Origin: Lewinella sp. IMCC34191
GTDB lineage: Bacteria > Bacteroidota > Bacteroidia > Chitinophagales > Saprospiraceae
Reading direction: 5' to 3'
Length of the DNA: 64,000 bases
NCBI RefSeq assembly: GCF_003390935.1
Contig: NZ_QNQZ01000001.1
Coordinates: 186,001-250,000, forward strand
Below are positions 18,701 to 27,269 of this stretch, in pieces (position 1 is the first letter of the stretch; each line of letters opens with the position of its first letter). The translations under genes were made by a program, and so were the position numbers. The notes below the pieces were generated by a model. It did no database searches. It was not told the DNA's origin and saw only the letters and a list, made by a program, of their open reading frames with translations.

Positions 18701-18860
18701 GAGAAGAGGAAGCCGTCGCCGACCGGTTACGGGCCAGGTCAATCGTTCCCTGTGCGGCGAGGGGCCGACCGAGACAGAGGAGGACAAAAAGGGTGGCGCT
18801 ACCTACCCATCGAAGCACAAGGCCTGGGGGTATCGCGCGGGTAACATTCATACGCTGCAT
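15732..18860 (-). CDS. Secreted multidomain protein with two F5/8C domains, LamG and T9SS sorting domain
   Basis: A 1042-residue exported protein (signal peptide to ~36). Domains in order: F5/8 type C (discoidin) ~40-170 (NTRWESVQQSDPEWLYVDLG); Ig-like ~172-258; a second F5/8C ~262-392 (GTRWESVHGMDPSWIYVDLG); Ig-like regions to ~560; LamG/concanavalin-like ~570-770 (AYSFDGVDDYI, NEFSISLWFN); Ig-like to ~860; a fibronectin-like part (LSWGTMIDESTRGFEVERS); then a T9SS C-terminal domain (~960-1042) with ARLFPNPVHSG and PGIYWLLI. It is probably a surface protein that binds glycans; no catalytic domain is obvious. A second ATG three codons in is an equally good start. It converges on the lipoprotein gene. 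Confidence 0.88.
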   Translation of the reverse strand: MQRMNVTRAIPPGLVLRWVGSATLFVLLCLGRPLAAQGTIDLARNRSATASSSRGGNAPGHAFDGVTNTRWESVQQSDPEWLYVDLGATYQIDRVLLTWEGAYGKDYLIQLSDDAVNWVTVRSVTGNSQLINNLTGLDTEGRYVRMYGTARGTSWGYSLYAFEVYATEDFPTVRLTAPADGDIFAQGSAITLTAEALPVAGKTITEVAYFAGSTLIGTATTAPYTFNWAGASGGSHTLSARAIDSDGITAVSDPVLINVSLGNLALNAPAVASTNTNIADRTFDGDIGTRWESVHGMDPSWIYVDLGKEYNLEQIRLTWETAYAAEYRMEISNDASSWAIVATRTNGPRLGDNLVNNFTGLDVTARYVRMYGTVRSTEYGYSLREFEVYGSEATHVITTPDRESVHTAPATVELSVDGSVVSDNVTRIDLLLDGALIDSRTASPFAYTVPISNLATGNYAVEARVYHDGGRVSGFTPVQIYVVPATEGSQSCGEAVTLTASGAPSGGSYRWYNVPTGGTPIAGATAASYTTPPIDFTRTYYVSAVDADGEESRRAQVTASYLSLSQASTTGLTSAFPFHGNPDDATGQGNDGIVSGATLVADRFGRENSAYSFDGVDDYITTSTSFPADIEGTNEFSISLWFNTSTTRGGKLLGMGTSQTGASNEYDRHIYMNNAGQLYFGIYLGDHLTINTTESFNDGLWHNVVTTLSSDGIELYVDGELKASDASVTEGQKYGSVGYWRIGYDNLQGWPDRPANDHFEGVLDDVNLYYSTKLSPGDLTDLYGASVDTVSIGETIELKATFLEGVNYAWTGPRGFTSTDQNPTIPGAIPENAGIYSVAVSNGSCTSEPVSVNAVVIGSAVLPVELFYFEGNVENQQVHLSWGTMIDESTRGFEVERSSDGSHFEKIGFVLGGRDLFGSQDYTFTDAPPSSGTVYYRLRQVDNDGGYAYSRVLSYRLSAQVTARLFPNPVHSGATLKLQGLSRGTITLEVIDARSLRVFREEIAANAVIAHNLNFGTYAPGIYWLLIKRDGQILDRIRVVKQ

Positions 18861-18985
18861 TCCAAGTCACGGAGGCGGTACTCCAGCCCGGCAATCTGAT
18901 CGACCGCAAACACGGTAACCGGGCTCGAATCTTCCTCTGGAGATGACCATATCTTCCCACCTAATTGGTGCGGAAGGTGAAATTC

Positions 18986-19009
18986 ATTCCTGATTATAGA
19001 ACCAGGAAT
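18986..19009. promoter_or_regulatory. Inverted repeat in the divergent gap 18861-19172
   Basis: ATTCCTG (18986-18992) and CAGGAAT (19003-19009) form a 7-bp inverted repeat with a 10-bp spacer. It lies in the 312-bp gap between the divergent discoidin/LamG gene and first DoxX-like gene, and could be an operator. Nothing else notable is seen in the gap. Confidence 0.3.
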
Positions 19010-19172
19010 TCCTAATTAAGCGACGACTGCCGCCAAAAATTGTGTGCATGCCGCTCCGATTCACCACGCTTAACCGTATTGGCGATCTTTTGTGCCTGCA
19101 ACCCTATGCGTCAATTGCTGTTCCGCCCTCGAAGCATATTCTACCATCTCACTTTTTAGTCGAAACCACCGT

Positions 19173-19550
19173 ATGAACTACCTTATCATCGCCCTCCAGC
19201 TCATTGTAGGCCTCAGCATCCTGAACGTTTGGGTCGTCCAGCCAAAAAAGAACACCAAGTGGCGGGGCGGGAACGCTACGACGATCGTCGAGGAGTTCCA
19301 GGCGTATGGGTTGCCGGTCTGGTCGGTGTACGTGGTGGGGGTTATCAAGGTAGTGCTGGCTGTAGCGCTCATCGTGGCGATCTGGGTGCCGGAACTCCGC
19401 TTTTACGCCGCGATCGGCCTGGCGGCCATGCTCGCCGGTTCGGTACTGATGCATTTCAAGATCAGCGATCCCCTCTACAAATCGTTTCCCGCCGCGCTCT
19501 TTCTCGTGCTCTGCCTGATCATCGCCTTCGTCCCGGCTAACCCCCTATAG
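19173..19550 (+). CDS. DoxX-like small membrane protein (1)
   Basis: A 125-residue protein with four predicted transmembrane helices (NYLIIALQLIVGLSILNVWV; VYVVGVIKVVLAVALIVAIW; AAIGLAAMLAGSVLMHF; FPAALFLVLCLIIAFV). The 'VGVIKVVLAVALI' helix and the 'MHFKISDP' turn resemble the DoxX-like family, whose members are often linked to quinone or thiol redox processes but are mostly uncharacterised. The ATG at 19173 puts the first helix at the N-terminus; the longer in-frame start is not needed. Its end overlaps the next, opposite-strand gene by 6 bp. Confidence 0.75.
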   Translation: MNYLIIALQLIVGLSILNVWVVQPKKNTKWRGGNATTIVEEFQAYGLPVWSVYVVGVIKVVLAVALIVAIWVPELRFYAAIGLAAMLAGSVLMHFKISDPLYKSFPAALFLVLCLIIAFVPANPL

Positions 19551-19892
19551 CAAGCCGCCGTAGTAAAAAGCCAAATAGCCATTGAGGACGGCGTACAGGA
19601 AAGCCGGCGTGGCCTGGAGGAAGGTATCCCGTATGTACATCCGCACGCCGAAGCCGTAGGCCATCATCAGGCACAGGCCCGTAGCGGCGGCCATGGCGAG
19701 TAGCGGCGAAAAGTAATAGCCGGCAATCAGCCCGATGCCCCCGAGGATCTGTAAATAGCCGGTGAGCGGGCGCTGGCGATCGTAGCCATACCGGATGAAT
19801 TCCTGCTTCATATAGGCCGATGTCTGACAGCTGATGCCAAAACCCACAAACGAGATGCCCGAAAAAAAGGTGGCCAGCGTCGAAAACTCCAT
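19545..19892 (-). CDS. DoxX-like small membrane protein (2)
   Basis: A 115-residue protein with four hydrophobic segments (TLATFFSGISFVGFGISC; GYLQILGGIGLIAGYYF; LLAMAAATGLCLMMAYGF; FLYAVLNGYLAFYY). The polar stretch YMKQEFIRYGYDRQRPLTGY and the following GGIGLIAGY are typical of DoxX-like proteins that begin 'xEFxRYGLxxxRxLTGxLQ'. No catalytic residues can be pointed out. It is convergent with DoxX-like (1) and divergent from DoxX-like (3), 62 bp away. Confidence 0.72.
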   Translation of the reverse strand: MEFSTLATFFSGISFVGFGISCQTSAYMKQEFIRYGYDRQRPLTGYLQILGGIGLIAGYYFSPLLAMAAATGLCLMMAYGFGVRMYIRDTFLQATPAFLYAVLNGYLAFYYGGLL

Positions 19893-19954
19893 ACGGGAAG
19901 GTTTTGGAGCGTGGTCGTCCCGTGAGCCCCCGACCTAATAGAAATTCTACCGCA

Positions 19955-20326
19955 ATGTTTGCCATTCACGAAAAGGGCGTTCCCCGCACCCGGCGCGTAG
20001 CGGGGTATATCCTCGCCGCCCTGCCTTCCCTCGGGGTTCTCATCTCGGGAATCACGAAGTTCTTCCCCGGTACGGACATCCACCTGCTCTTGCAGGCACT
20101 GGGTATGGACGATTACGCGATCCCCATCGGGCTGATCGAGATTATCGTCGTGGTGCTGTACTGGATTCCCCGCACCAGCAAGCTCGGTTTCTTTCTCTTT
20201 TGCACCTACATCGGGGGCATCCTGGTGGCCGAGATCATGCTGGGTGACGTGCCGGTTCCGGCGCTGGCAATCGGGGGGATGGTTTATTTGGGGACGTTTT
20301 TGCTGAAACCTTCTCTAGTATGGTAG
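19955..20326 (+). CDS. DoxX-like small membrane protein (3)
   Basis: A 123-residue protein with four membrane segments. RRVAGYILAALPSLGVLISGITKF followed by a helix beginning IGLIEIIVVVLYWIPRTSK and an IGGILVAEIMLGD turn matches DoxX-like proteins. The ATG at 19955 gives a short cytoplasmic start. It forms a tight cluster with two other DoxX-like genes on alternating strands; their paralogy is only structural, as the sequences are far apart. The role is unknown. Confidence 0.78.
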   Translation: MFAIHEKGVPRTRRVAGYILAALPSLGVLISGITKFFPGTDIHLLLQALGMDDYAIPIGLIEIIVVVLYWIPRTSKLGFFLFCTYIGGILVAEIMLGDVPVPALAIGGMVYLGTFLLKPSLVW

Positions 20327-20430
20327 GGGGTAGTACGGTAGTACAGTAGTCTGTTAAACGTGAGCAAATAGTCTATGGCTGATCAAAATTTGGGAGTGGG
20401 TAGCTTGGCCCAAAAGCGTATCCTTGTCGT

Positions 20431-21652
20431 ATGAAAGGAGAAAGGCAAGTGGGGCATCCCTACCTGGTCCACACGGAGAAAGTAAGTCGACTGCAACGCA
20501 TACGCCTTGATGAAAAACTAATCAGTGAAGGTTGGATTCAGGACAAGTTGCACTCATTTCCTGATTTGCTGCCTTTAGAGGAATTGGATTCTGCATTTCG
20601 AAATTCCGTCTCGCTGTGCCGAGAACTTCGCACGGACAGCGGGCGGATTGACAATGTCTTTATTTCTCCGAGTGGTCACCTGACTTTGGTAGAGGCAAAA
20701 CTATACCGGAATCCCCAAGCAAGGCGGGAGGTGGTTGGTCAGATAATTGACTACGGCAAAGATTTGAGCCGTTGGACTTATTCTGATTTAGATGCAGCGG
20801 TGCGTGCAGCTAATCAGGCCTCCGGTAGTGGTAATTGTGGAATACTTGATCGATTGACGGCAGAAGGGAGCGACGGAGTCCGATAACGAAGCGTATCTGA
20901 TCAATGCCATCGACCGCGCCCTAAAGAGGGGGGAAATGTTGCTTTTGATTGTCGGCGATGGAATTCACGAGAGCGTTTAGGATATGGCCGACTACATTCA
21001 GGTAGCACCGCAGTTGCGTTTCGGTCTTGGTTAAGTGGAGTTGCAATTGTACCGGTTCCCGATTACGCAGGAAGTTCTAATTATACTGCGAGTAGTTACC
21101 CGTACCCGCGAAGTGGTGCGGGCGGTGGTCCACGTGAATGCAGAGTCCGGAAGCGCACCTGTGCAAGTGACTACGGAAGTAGCGCCCATAGGGCAAGAAG
21201 AAACTCCATACCGTAACTCAATTACCGAAACCGCATTTTTCGAGCAGCTCCTTGCCAACACTTCCGAGAAGGACGTCTTCATTGCCCGGGAGATTCTTCA
21301 GGCCGCTCAACATGCGGGCTATTCGATCGAATGGAAGGAAAGCGCATTTGCGGTAAAATACCCTGACCCGAACGGTGGGCCTGTACTCGTTTCTTTATTC
21401 GTCGTCAGTCGGCGCAGTTATTTCTACCTGATGCCGACGGAAAAACAGTTAGACAAGCTTGGTATAGATAAGGAACGGGGCTTTGAATACGCACGACGTA
21501 TCGCGGCAGCTATACCAGCGGCAGAGCCTGGTGTCGGAAGCCAAAGTTCCTTACTACGTTATTTACGTATGCCTGAATTAGCCGGTCATGTCGATAGCTT
21601 AATGCGCGTAGTTGGTGATTTTGTAAGTATGATCGATCGGGAGGCTAAGTAG
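20431..21652 (+). pseudogene. Decayed PD-(D/E)XK-type nuclease-like gene
   Basis: The first part (20431-20886) encodes RIDNVFISPSGHLTLVEAKL, with the D...ExK core of PD-(D/E)XK nucleases, and ends early after a frameshift near 20850-20876. The middle is readable in the next frame (NEAYLINAIDRALKRGEM, LLLIVGDGIHESV) but has an in-frame TAG at 20978 and TAA at 21032. The last part (21035-21652) is open and ends in DFVSMIDREAK. One frameshift plus two stops across an otherwise continuous homologous protein (~400 residues) means a pseudogene. The intact family is an uncharacterised, possibly DNA-acting protein. Confidence 0.8.
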
Positions 21653-21772
21653 AACGGACTTCTTGTCGCACCTCCCATAGAGCACGACGCAGACCCGCGA
21701 TCATAAGCTTATCACGCGCTTAGTGCTTATGGGTGATTTACTGTCTAATGCTTTATTTTTGGATTCAGACGG

Positions 21773-21787
21773 GCGGCGGAGCGCAGG
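21773..21787 (-). repeat. Dispersed GC-rich motif, copy 6
   Basis: Exact core on the minus strand, preceded there by CTATTTTA and followed by CCGTCTGAAT. It lies between the nuclease pseudogene and the antiporter gene; the rest of this ~275-bp gap shows nothing else. Confidence 0.75.
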
Positions 21788-21927
21788 TAAAATAGGCGTC
21801 CAAAAATTTAATGCTTTTAGCACCGATCAACCCATCCGGACGGGGTGTTTTATACCTAATGCGATAGTATACCTATTGCGCGACCGCCGCCACGGGCTTG
21901 GCGCTATCATCACCTAAAGGTTTGCCC

Positions 21928-24117
21928 GTGATCCTACTGGACACCCTCGAACTAAGCCTCCCCCTGACCGATCCGGTCATCAAGTTTCTAGTCATTCTCG
22001 TTACGATATTGCTGGCCCCGCTGCTGCTGAACCGGATACGGGTGCCGCAGCTGCTGGGGCTGATCGTGGCCGGGGCGGTAATCGGTCCGCACGGACTGAA
22101 TCTGATGGCCCGGGATAGCGGGATTATCCTGTCGGGAACGGCGGGCCTGCTCTACATTATGTTCCTGGCCGGACTGGAAATCGACCTGGCCGACTTCAAA
22201 AAGAACAGCGGTAAAAGCGCGGTCTTCGGACTGTTTACCTTTCTCATCCCGATGGCGGTGGGTACGCTGGCCGGCGTTTACGTGCTGCAATTCAACTGGC
22301 CCACGAGCGTGTTGCTTGCCAGTATGTTCGCCTCGCATACGCTGATCGCCTATCCGATGATCAGCCGCATGGGGGTGTCGAAGAACCGGGCGGTCAACAT
22401 TACCGTGGGGGGTACCGTCATCACCGACACGCTGGCGCTGCTGGTGCTGGCGATCATCGTCGGGATGACTACCGGCGAGGTGGGCCTGGAATTTTGGGTA
22501 CGGCTGAGTGTTAGTATTCTTGTATTCGGACTGGTCGTCCTGTTCGGTTTTCCGATTATCGGCCGGTGGTTCCTCAAACGCTTTGACGACGGCGTCACGC
22601 AGTACGTCTTCGTGCTCGCGATGGTCTTCCTGGGAGCGGTGCTGGCCGAATTGGCCGGCATCGAACCGATCATCGGCGCCTTCCTCGCGGGGCTGGCACT
22701 GAACCGGTTGATTCCGCTGACGAGTCCGCTCATGAACCGCATCGAATTTGTGGGGAATGCCATCTTCATTCCCTTTTTCCTCATCGGTGTGGGCATGCTG
22801 ATTGACTACCGCGCCTTCATCCAGGATTTTAACACGATTCGCGTAGCGGCCGTGATGACGGTCGTTGCCATCGGCACCAAATACGCCGCCGCCTGGCTAA
22901 CCCAGAAAACCTACGGCTATACCGCAGACGAGCGCAGTTTAATCTTCGGACTGAGCAGCGCGCAGGCTGCCGCTACGCTGGCGGCGGTGCTGGTAGGCTA
23001 CAATACCGTAGTCGGTACGGACGCAGCCGGTGACCCCATCCGGCTGCTGAACGAGAATGTACTGAACGGTACCATCCTCATGATCCTGGTGACCTGTACG
23101 GTTGCCTCGCTTGTCGCCCAGCGCGGGGCGGCCAACGTCCTGCAACTGGAAGAGGCGGAAGCACCGGAAGTGGAGGAGGAGATCACGGAACGCATCCTTA
23201 TTCCGGTCAGCAATCGCGATACCGCCGAGGAACTCATCAACCTGGGCGTCACACTGAAGCCCAAGACCCGCGGTCAGCTGTTCGCGCTGAGCGTGATCGA
23301 ACAGGATCTGCAGGATACGGTATCCGAATCCCGTGCTCGAAAGGTGCTGAATAAGGCCATCACCACCGCCTCCGGTGCGGATCACGAGATGGTGGAACTG
23401 CTGCGCTACGACCTCAACGTATCCAACGCCATCACCAGCGTGGTGCGCGAAAACCACATCAGCGATCTCATCCTGGGGCTGCACGTGGAGAAGGGGATCT
23501 CCCGCTCCTTCCTTGGAAACCTAACGGAAGGCATCCTGTCCCGCTGCAATACCACGACGCTGATCTACAAACCGGCCCAGCCGTTTGCCACCATCAAGCG
23601 CCACCTGGTCATTTTCCCCGAGCGGGCAGAGCAGGAACAGGGGTACGACGTCTGTCTGGACCGTCTCTGGAACATCGCTAAGAACAGCGGCGCCCGAATG
23701 GTTTTCTACGGTACCGTGGATACCTTGGAAGCGATCCGGGAACGTAATCGGGAACTTCCGATCGATGCCGTTTTCGTTGACTTTTCGGACTGGGACGACT
23801 TCCTCATCCTATCCCGTGACTTCACGATTGACGACAACCTCATCCTGGTGATGAGTCGGGAGGACAGTCCGTCGTACCACCGGAGTATGCGTAAAATCCC
23901 CGGTTACCTAAACAAGTATTTCACGACCAACAGCTTCATTCTCATTTACCCGATGCAGGATTGCGTGGTGGACACCTTGTCCACTAACCTGAAGGATCCC
24001 ACCTTCAGCGTTCCCCTGCGTCGTTTCCGCGGTATGGGCAAGGCCTGGGGCGGTCGGTTACGGAATCGGGGCGGGGAAGACTCGGTCGGTCCGGCCATCG
24101 GTCCCGTCGGGGCCTAA
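21928..24117 (+). CDS. CPA2-family cation:proton antiporter with USP domain
   Basis: A 729-residue protein. Residues ~1-400 form a Na+/H+ exchanger domain of the KefB/CPA2 type with about 12 helices, including RVPQLLGLIVAGAVIGPHG, AGLEIDLADF, GGTVITDTLALLVLA and FLAGLALNRLIP. From ~415 come universal-stress-like domains (ERILIPVSNRDTAEELI; DLILGLHVEKGISRSFLGN). Members exchange K+ or Na+ for H+; here the soluble part probably senses a ligand. The GTG at 21928 follows an AAAGG and is preferred to an in-frame TTG 30 bp upstream. Its stop overlaps that of the convergent cyclase gene by 4 bp. Confidence 0.9.
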   Translation: MILLDTLELSLPLTDPVIKFLVILVTILLAPLLLNRIRVPQLLGLIVAGAVIGPHGLNLMARDSGIILSGTAGLLYIMFLAGLEIDLADFKKNSGKSAVFGLFTFLIPMAVGTLAGVYVLQFNWPTSVLLASMFASHTLIAYPMISRMGVSKNRAVNITVGGTVITDTLALLVLAIIVGMTTGEVGLEFWVRLSVSILVFGLVVLFGFPIIGRWFLKRFDDGVTQYVFVLAMVFLGAVLAELAGIEPIIGAFLAGLALNRLIPLTSPLMNRIEFVGNAIFIPFFLIGVGMLIDYRAFIQDFNTIRVAAVMTVVAIGTKYAAAWLTQKTYGYTADERSLIFGLSSAQAAATLAAVLVGYNTVVGTDAAGDPIRLLNENVLNGTILMILVTCTVASLVAQRGAANVLQLEEAEAPEVEEEITERILIPVSNRDTAEELINLGVTLKPKTRGQLFALSVIEQDLQDTVSESRARKVLNKAITTASGADHEMVELLRYDLNVSNAITSVVRENHISDLILGLHVEKGISRSFLGNLTEGILSRCNTTTLIYKPAQPFATIKRHLVIFPERAEQEQGYDVCLDRLWNIAKNSGARMVFYGTVDTLEAIRERNRELPIDAVFVDFSDWDDFLILSRDFTIDDNLILVMSREDSPSYHRSMRKIPGYLNKYFTTNSFILIYPMQDCVVDTLSTNLKDPTFSVPLRRFRGMGKAWGGRLRNRGGEDSVGPAIGPVGA

Positions 24118-25001
24118 CGTAGGCGGGCGAAGGCGCGTACGGGAAAGGTACCTACTCCCCTAAATTTGGGTGGCGCGGCCGTGAATGTAAATCCGCTTTC
24201 CGGTAGGCGATCGAGTCCGCAGAGGTGTTCGCAGATGGGAATGCCGGCACCGAGCAGCACGGTATGTACCGGACGGGCCCCATCAGCCGTGTTGTCAATA
24301 TTGTGGGAATCGATACCGACCAGGCTAACGGAGCAATCGCGTAGATATTCCGCCGCCGCGCGGGTCAGGTAAGGGTTATCCTCGTAGTATTGGGGGCTGT
24401 TCCAAAACGCGTCCCAGCCGGTGTGGATCAATACAGCCCGGTGGCGAATCTCGTAGCCGGTGAGATGGTGTTCCGTGATGGCCTTGCTGACCTGGTGGGG
24501 CACCCGGATGACGATGGCTTCGAGGTCGGCCAGTCGGTCAAGGTCGACGTCCGCACTGTCCTCCCCGTCAGCGTAGCGGTGGTAGGGGAAATCGACGTAC
24601 GTGCCGGTATTGGTGACCATCTCGATCTTTCCGATCTGAAAGGTGGTACCCTCCGCATAGATGGCTTTGGATTCTTCCCGGCTCAGGTAATCGCAAACGA
24701 GTGGTGGCGGTAGCCCTTTGTAGGTGACCAGCCCCTCGGTGATCGTGTGACTCAGGTCGACGAGACGGTGGCCCTCCGGAGACGGGGAGAGTGCCTTTCG
24801 TTTGTGCGGTTTGGCAATGATTTTCTTGCCGGTGATGGCCCAGCGTCCCACCATCGACAGCCGTAGGTCCCGGACCACGAAATCGATCAGTTCGGCGTCG
24901 GATATCGAGTCGCCGGTCAGATCTAGTCGGAAATCTTCTCCCTTCAAACTTCCCCCATTGGTGAAGAAAATTTCAAAGTCAAACTGAACGCGTTTTTCCA
25001 T
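24114..25001 (-). CDS. Cyclase/kynurenine-formamidase-family protein
   Basis: A 295-residue protein. After an N-terminal ~80-residue region (MEKRVQFDFEIFFTNGG to AITGKKIIAKPH), which looks like a separate small domain, comes the PF04199 cyclase fold: VDLSHTITEGLVTYKG, the metal loop TNTGTYVDFPYHRYADGED, VLIHTGWDAFW, VSLVGIDSHNID and PICEHLCGLDRLPESGFTF. Such enzymes are metal-dependent hydrolases (formamidases, cyclases). In the usual HxGTHxDxPxH motif the first and second His positions read N and Y here, a variation also seen in other branches. The substrate is unknown. It is the only gene on its strand here and converges on the antiporter gene. Confidence 0.82.
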   Translation of the reverse strand: MEKRVQFDFEIFFTNGGSLKGEDFRLDLTGDSISDAELIDFVVRDLRLSMVGRWAITGKKIIAKPHKRKALSPSPEGHRLVDLSHTITEGLVTYKGLPPPLVCDYLSREESKAIYAEGTTFQIGKIEMVTNTGTYVDFPYHRYADGEDSADVDLDRLADLEAIVIRVPHQVSKAITEHHLTGYEIRHRAVLIHTGWDAFWNSPQYYEDNPYLTRAAAEYLRDCSVSLVGIDSHNIDNTADGARPVHTVLLGAGIPICEHLCGLDRLPESGFTFTAAPPKFRGVGTFPVRAFARLR

Positions 25002-25432
25002 GGTAGGTCAATTTGACATGCGGCATCCAGGCGGATAAGGAAGGCCGACTTTCTCAATCGCTGAACGCCAATCTAAGAAAGTCGAGGGTGGAGAGCGGTT
25101 GTCGACAGTTGCAGCAAATCCCCCATTCGGTGCAAACGTTTCAGGGTTGCCACTTACTACCCGCGTACTGCAAATAACGAATAGCAGCGGGATAGTCGCC
25201 AAAAGAATGGTTTGGTACAAAGCGGTGAGAGGCAGCTTTTTTAGGGTATTCGGCTATGCACAGCAGCATTCGCGCCAGTACTGATGACGGCGACTGTAAA
25301 GTACCAGCTCCTAAAGTTGAAAATGCGTAAATCCAGCTCAATAAGCTACTTTGTGGTGGTGTGCGGCCGATACTCCGTCCGAGCCGGATAGTCTCGAAAC
25401 ACCCTCATTCATTTCATTACCCTGGCCCTCGG
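25002..25432. other. Intergenic region, no gene seen
   Basis: This 431-bp gap separates the divergent cyclase and ABC genes. It holds only short incidental frames and a weak inverted repeat (GACTTTCT/AGAAAGTC near 25050-25083). No promoter consensus stands out. Confidence 0.5.
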
Positions 25433-26290
25433 ATGAAAATAAACAACCTCTCCTTTGGCTACGGAAATACCCTCATTTTCGAGGATGTAACTATCGAGCT
25501 GGCAGCGGGGAAGATATACGGACTCATCGGCCCTAACGGGGTAGGGAAGACCACCCTGCTTTCCATTCTTGCGGGTATCCAGCGAAAATACGGAGGAAGC
25601 GTCGAAGGGATAGACAAACCGGGCCTTCTTCTCCAGAATACCTCCTTCTACGATAACCTGACCGGGGCGGAGAACCTGCGCTTGGTTTGTTACGAGAAGG
25701 GCATCGATCCCCGGCGGGTGGAGGAAGCGCTCCGGTGGGTAGCCATCCCCCCTGACCTGAGCGTACAAAAATTCAGTACGTACTCGCAGGGCTACCGGCA
25801 GCGGCTGGGTATCGCCCGGAGTTTGCTGACCGACAGCCCCCTCGTACTGCTGGATGAGCCCTTTACGGCGGTTGACGTCGATACGATTGGTGCCCTGAAA
25901 AAGGCCATTGTACAGTATGTCTCCGAAACGAATCGAACGATCATGCTATCCTCCCACCAGCTCCGGGAAATTGAGGATATACTGGACCTCACCCTGCTGG
26001 TAAAGGATCATACCCTGATCCCGCTACAAACAGCCAATTTGTCCACCCATTTGGAGGGACGGCAGCGGATATATGTCACTTTTCCCCCGGACTTTGAAGC
26101 GTTGGACCGCCTGGACGCATGTCCGTATATCCAGGACTTCCGTGCCATCAGCCAAATCGTGATGATCCAAATGCGGCAGGAAGGGACCGTCAGCCTTCTG
26201 GTGGACTGGCTGGAATCACATCGGATCGAATGGCGGCGGATCGACCGCAACATGCCCCTCGAGTTTCTCTACGCAACCCACTCCGCATGA
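25433..26290 (+). CDS. ABC transporter ATP-binding protein
   Basis: A 285-residue ATPase with Walker A GPNGVGKTT (~35-43), the Q-loop region LLLQNTSFYDNL, the signature STYSQGYRQRLGIARSLL, Walker B LVLLDEP and the H-loop SSHQLREI. It is a single-domain ATPase of the ABC-2 export type with a ~70-residue C-terminal extension (RQRIYVTFPPDFEALD). The ATG at 25433 matches the family start; upstream in-frame sequence is non-conserved. Its stop overlaps the start of the permease gene (ATGA), so the two are translationally coupled. The cargo is unknown. Confidence 0.92.
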   Translation: MKINNLSFGYGNTLIFEDVTIELAAGKIYGLIGPNGVGKTTLLSILAGIQRKYGGSVEGIDKPGLLLQNTSFYDNLTGAENLRLVCYEKGIDPRRVEEALRWVAIPPDLSVQKFSTYSQGYRQRLGIARSLLTDSPLVLLDEPFTAVDVDTIGALKKAIVQYVSETNRTIMLSSHQLREIEDILDLTLLVKDHTLIPLQTANLSTHLEGRQRIYVTFPPDFEALDRLDACPYIQDFRAISQIVMIQMRQEGTVSLLVDWLESHRIEWRRIDRNMPLEFLYATHSA

Positions 26291-27009
26291 ACGCGGCCCT
26301 ATCAAAGCTGTATCTCGAATTTAGAAAGCTGAAAATATCCTTGCTGGTCTTCATCTGCATTGGATTTTCGGCCGTACCCTTTCTGATTACGGAGGTATTT
26401 CTGTATTTCTACCGGGATGAACTTATGGGGCAGCCCCTGGCCGTAATTACCGGGAATAACGTAGGGTCATGGTCGGCTTTGCTGTATCCTCTGTTTATAA
26501 TCGTACTGGCGCAGTCAATCGTCGAAGTGGAGCGCAAGGGGAATTTGCTTCATTATGCCCGGAGCTACCGACGCCATTGGATGGGCTTAATTACGCGGAA
26601 GGCTCTGGTAATCTTTAGTTTGCTCCTGACCGTCACCTTCCTGAATATAGCTTTTCACGCCTTACTTATCTATTCCCTCAAGGAGCGAATGGTCGCAGGT
26701 GATGTCTCGGAATTGATGCGGGCCGATAGTCAGGACTTTATTCGGATCACCGTAGCCTTAATCCCGCTAGTGTTCTTTCACCTTATGCTGGCTTTGCTGA
26801 TCCAAAAGTCAGGTATCGGCTACCTGGTAGGTATGCTTCTTTTGGTTACGGGCATACCCATTATAAACCTGACAGATTTGCCAATCAATCCGTACAGTTT
26901 CGGCATTGCCAGCCTGAAGCCCGGTCTGGGATTGCACTCGATCGTCTTGCCGGGCGCGGTGGTCATATTGCTCTCCTTGGTCGTTGCGGATTGGGGATTG
27001 AAAAGGTGA
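26287..27009 (+). CDS. ABC-2-type permease
   Basis: A 240-residue protein with six hydrophobic segments (ISLLVFICIGFSAVPFLI; SALLYPLFIIVLAQSIVEVE; ALVIFSLLLTVTFLNIAFHA; ITVALIPLVFFHLMLALLI; YLVGMLLLVTGIPIINL; SIVLPGAVVILLSLVVA). Its size and layout fit ABC-2 permeases. It shares the ATGA overlap with the upstream ATPase gene. The pair forms a complete simple exporter; no lantibiotic, drug or other substrate gene sits beside it. About 260 bp of non-coding DNA follow. Confidence 0.85.
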   Translation: MNAALSKLYLEFRKLKISLLVFICIGFSAVPFLITEVFLYFYRDELMGQPLAVITGNNVGSWSALLYPLFIIVLAQSIVEVERKGNLLHYARSYRRHWMGLITRKALVIFSLLLTVTFLNIAFHALLIYSLKERMVAGDVSELMRADSQDFIRITVALIPLVFFHLMLALLIQKSGIGYLVGMLLLVTGIPIINLTDLPINPYSFGIASLKPGLGLHSIVLPGAVVILLSLVVADWGLKR

Positions 27010-27269
27010 AAGTGTGTGGTCGGGTCAGGAGGGCGCGGACGTATGGCAGCTGAAGAAACCCCGGCCTTCACTGAATAAGTCATGGCATAATAATTTGGTA
27101 GCCGGAAGCCCGAAATTCCCGATCAATAACCAATAATTTCTACATTACACCCCTGGCAGTCCAGTTGAGGCATTGGCAAAAGCGTGGTAGCCTGCGCGAT
27201 TACCGGCCCGATACTGATCCGCCATGGTAATATGGTTTTTATTTTTTTCAGTTTTTAACCCAGCACATC

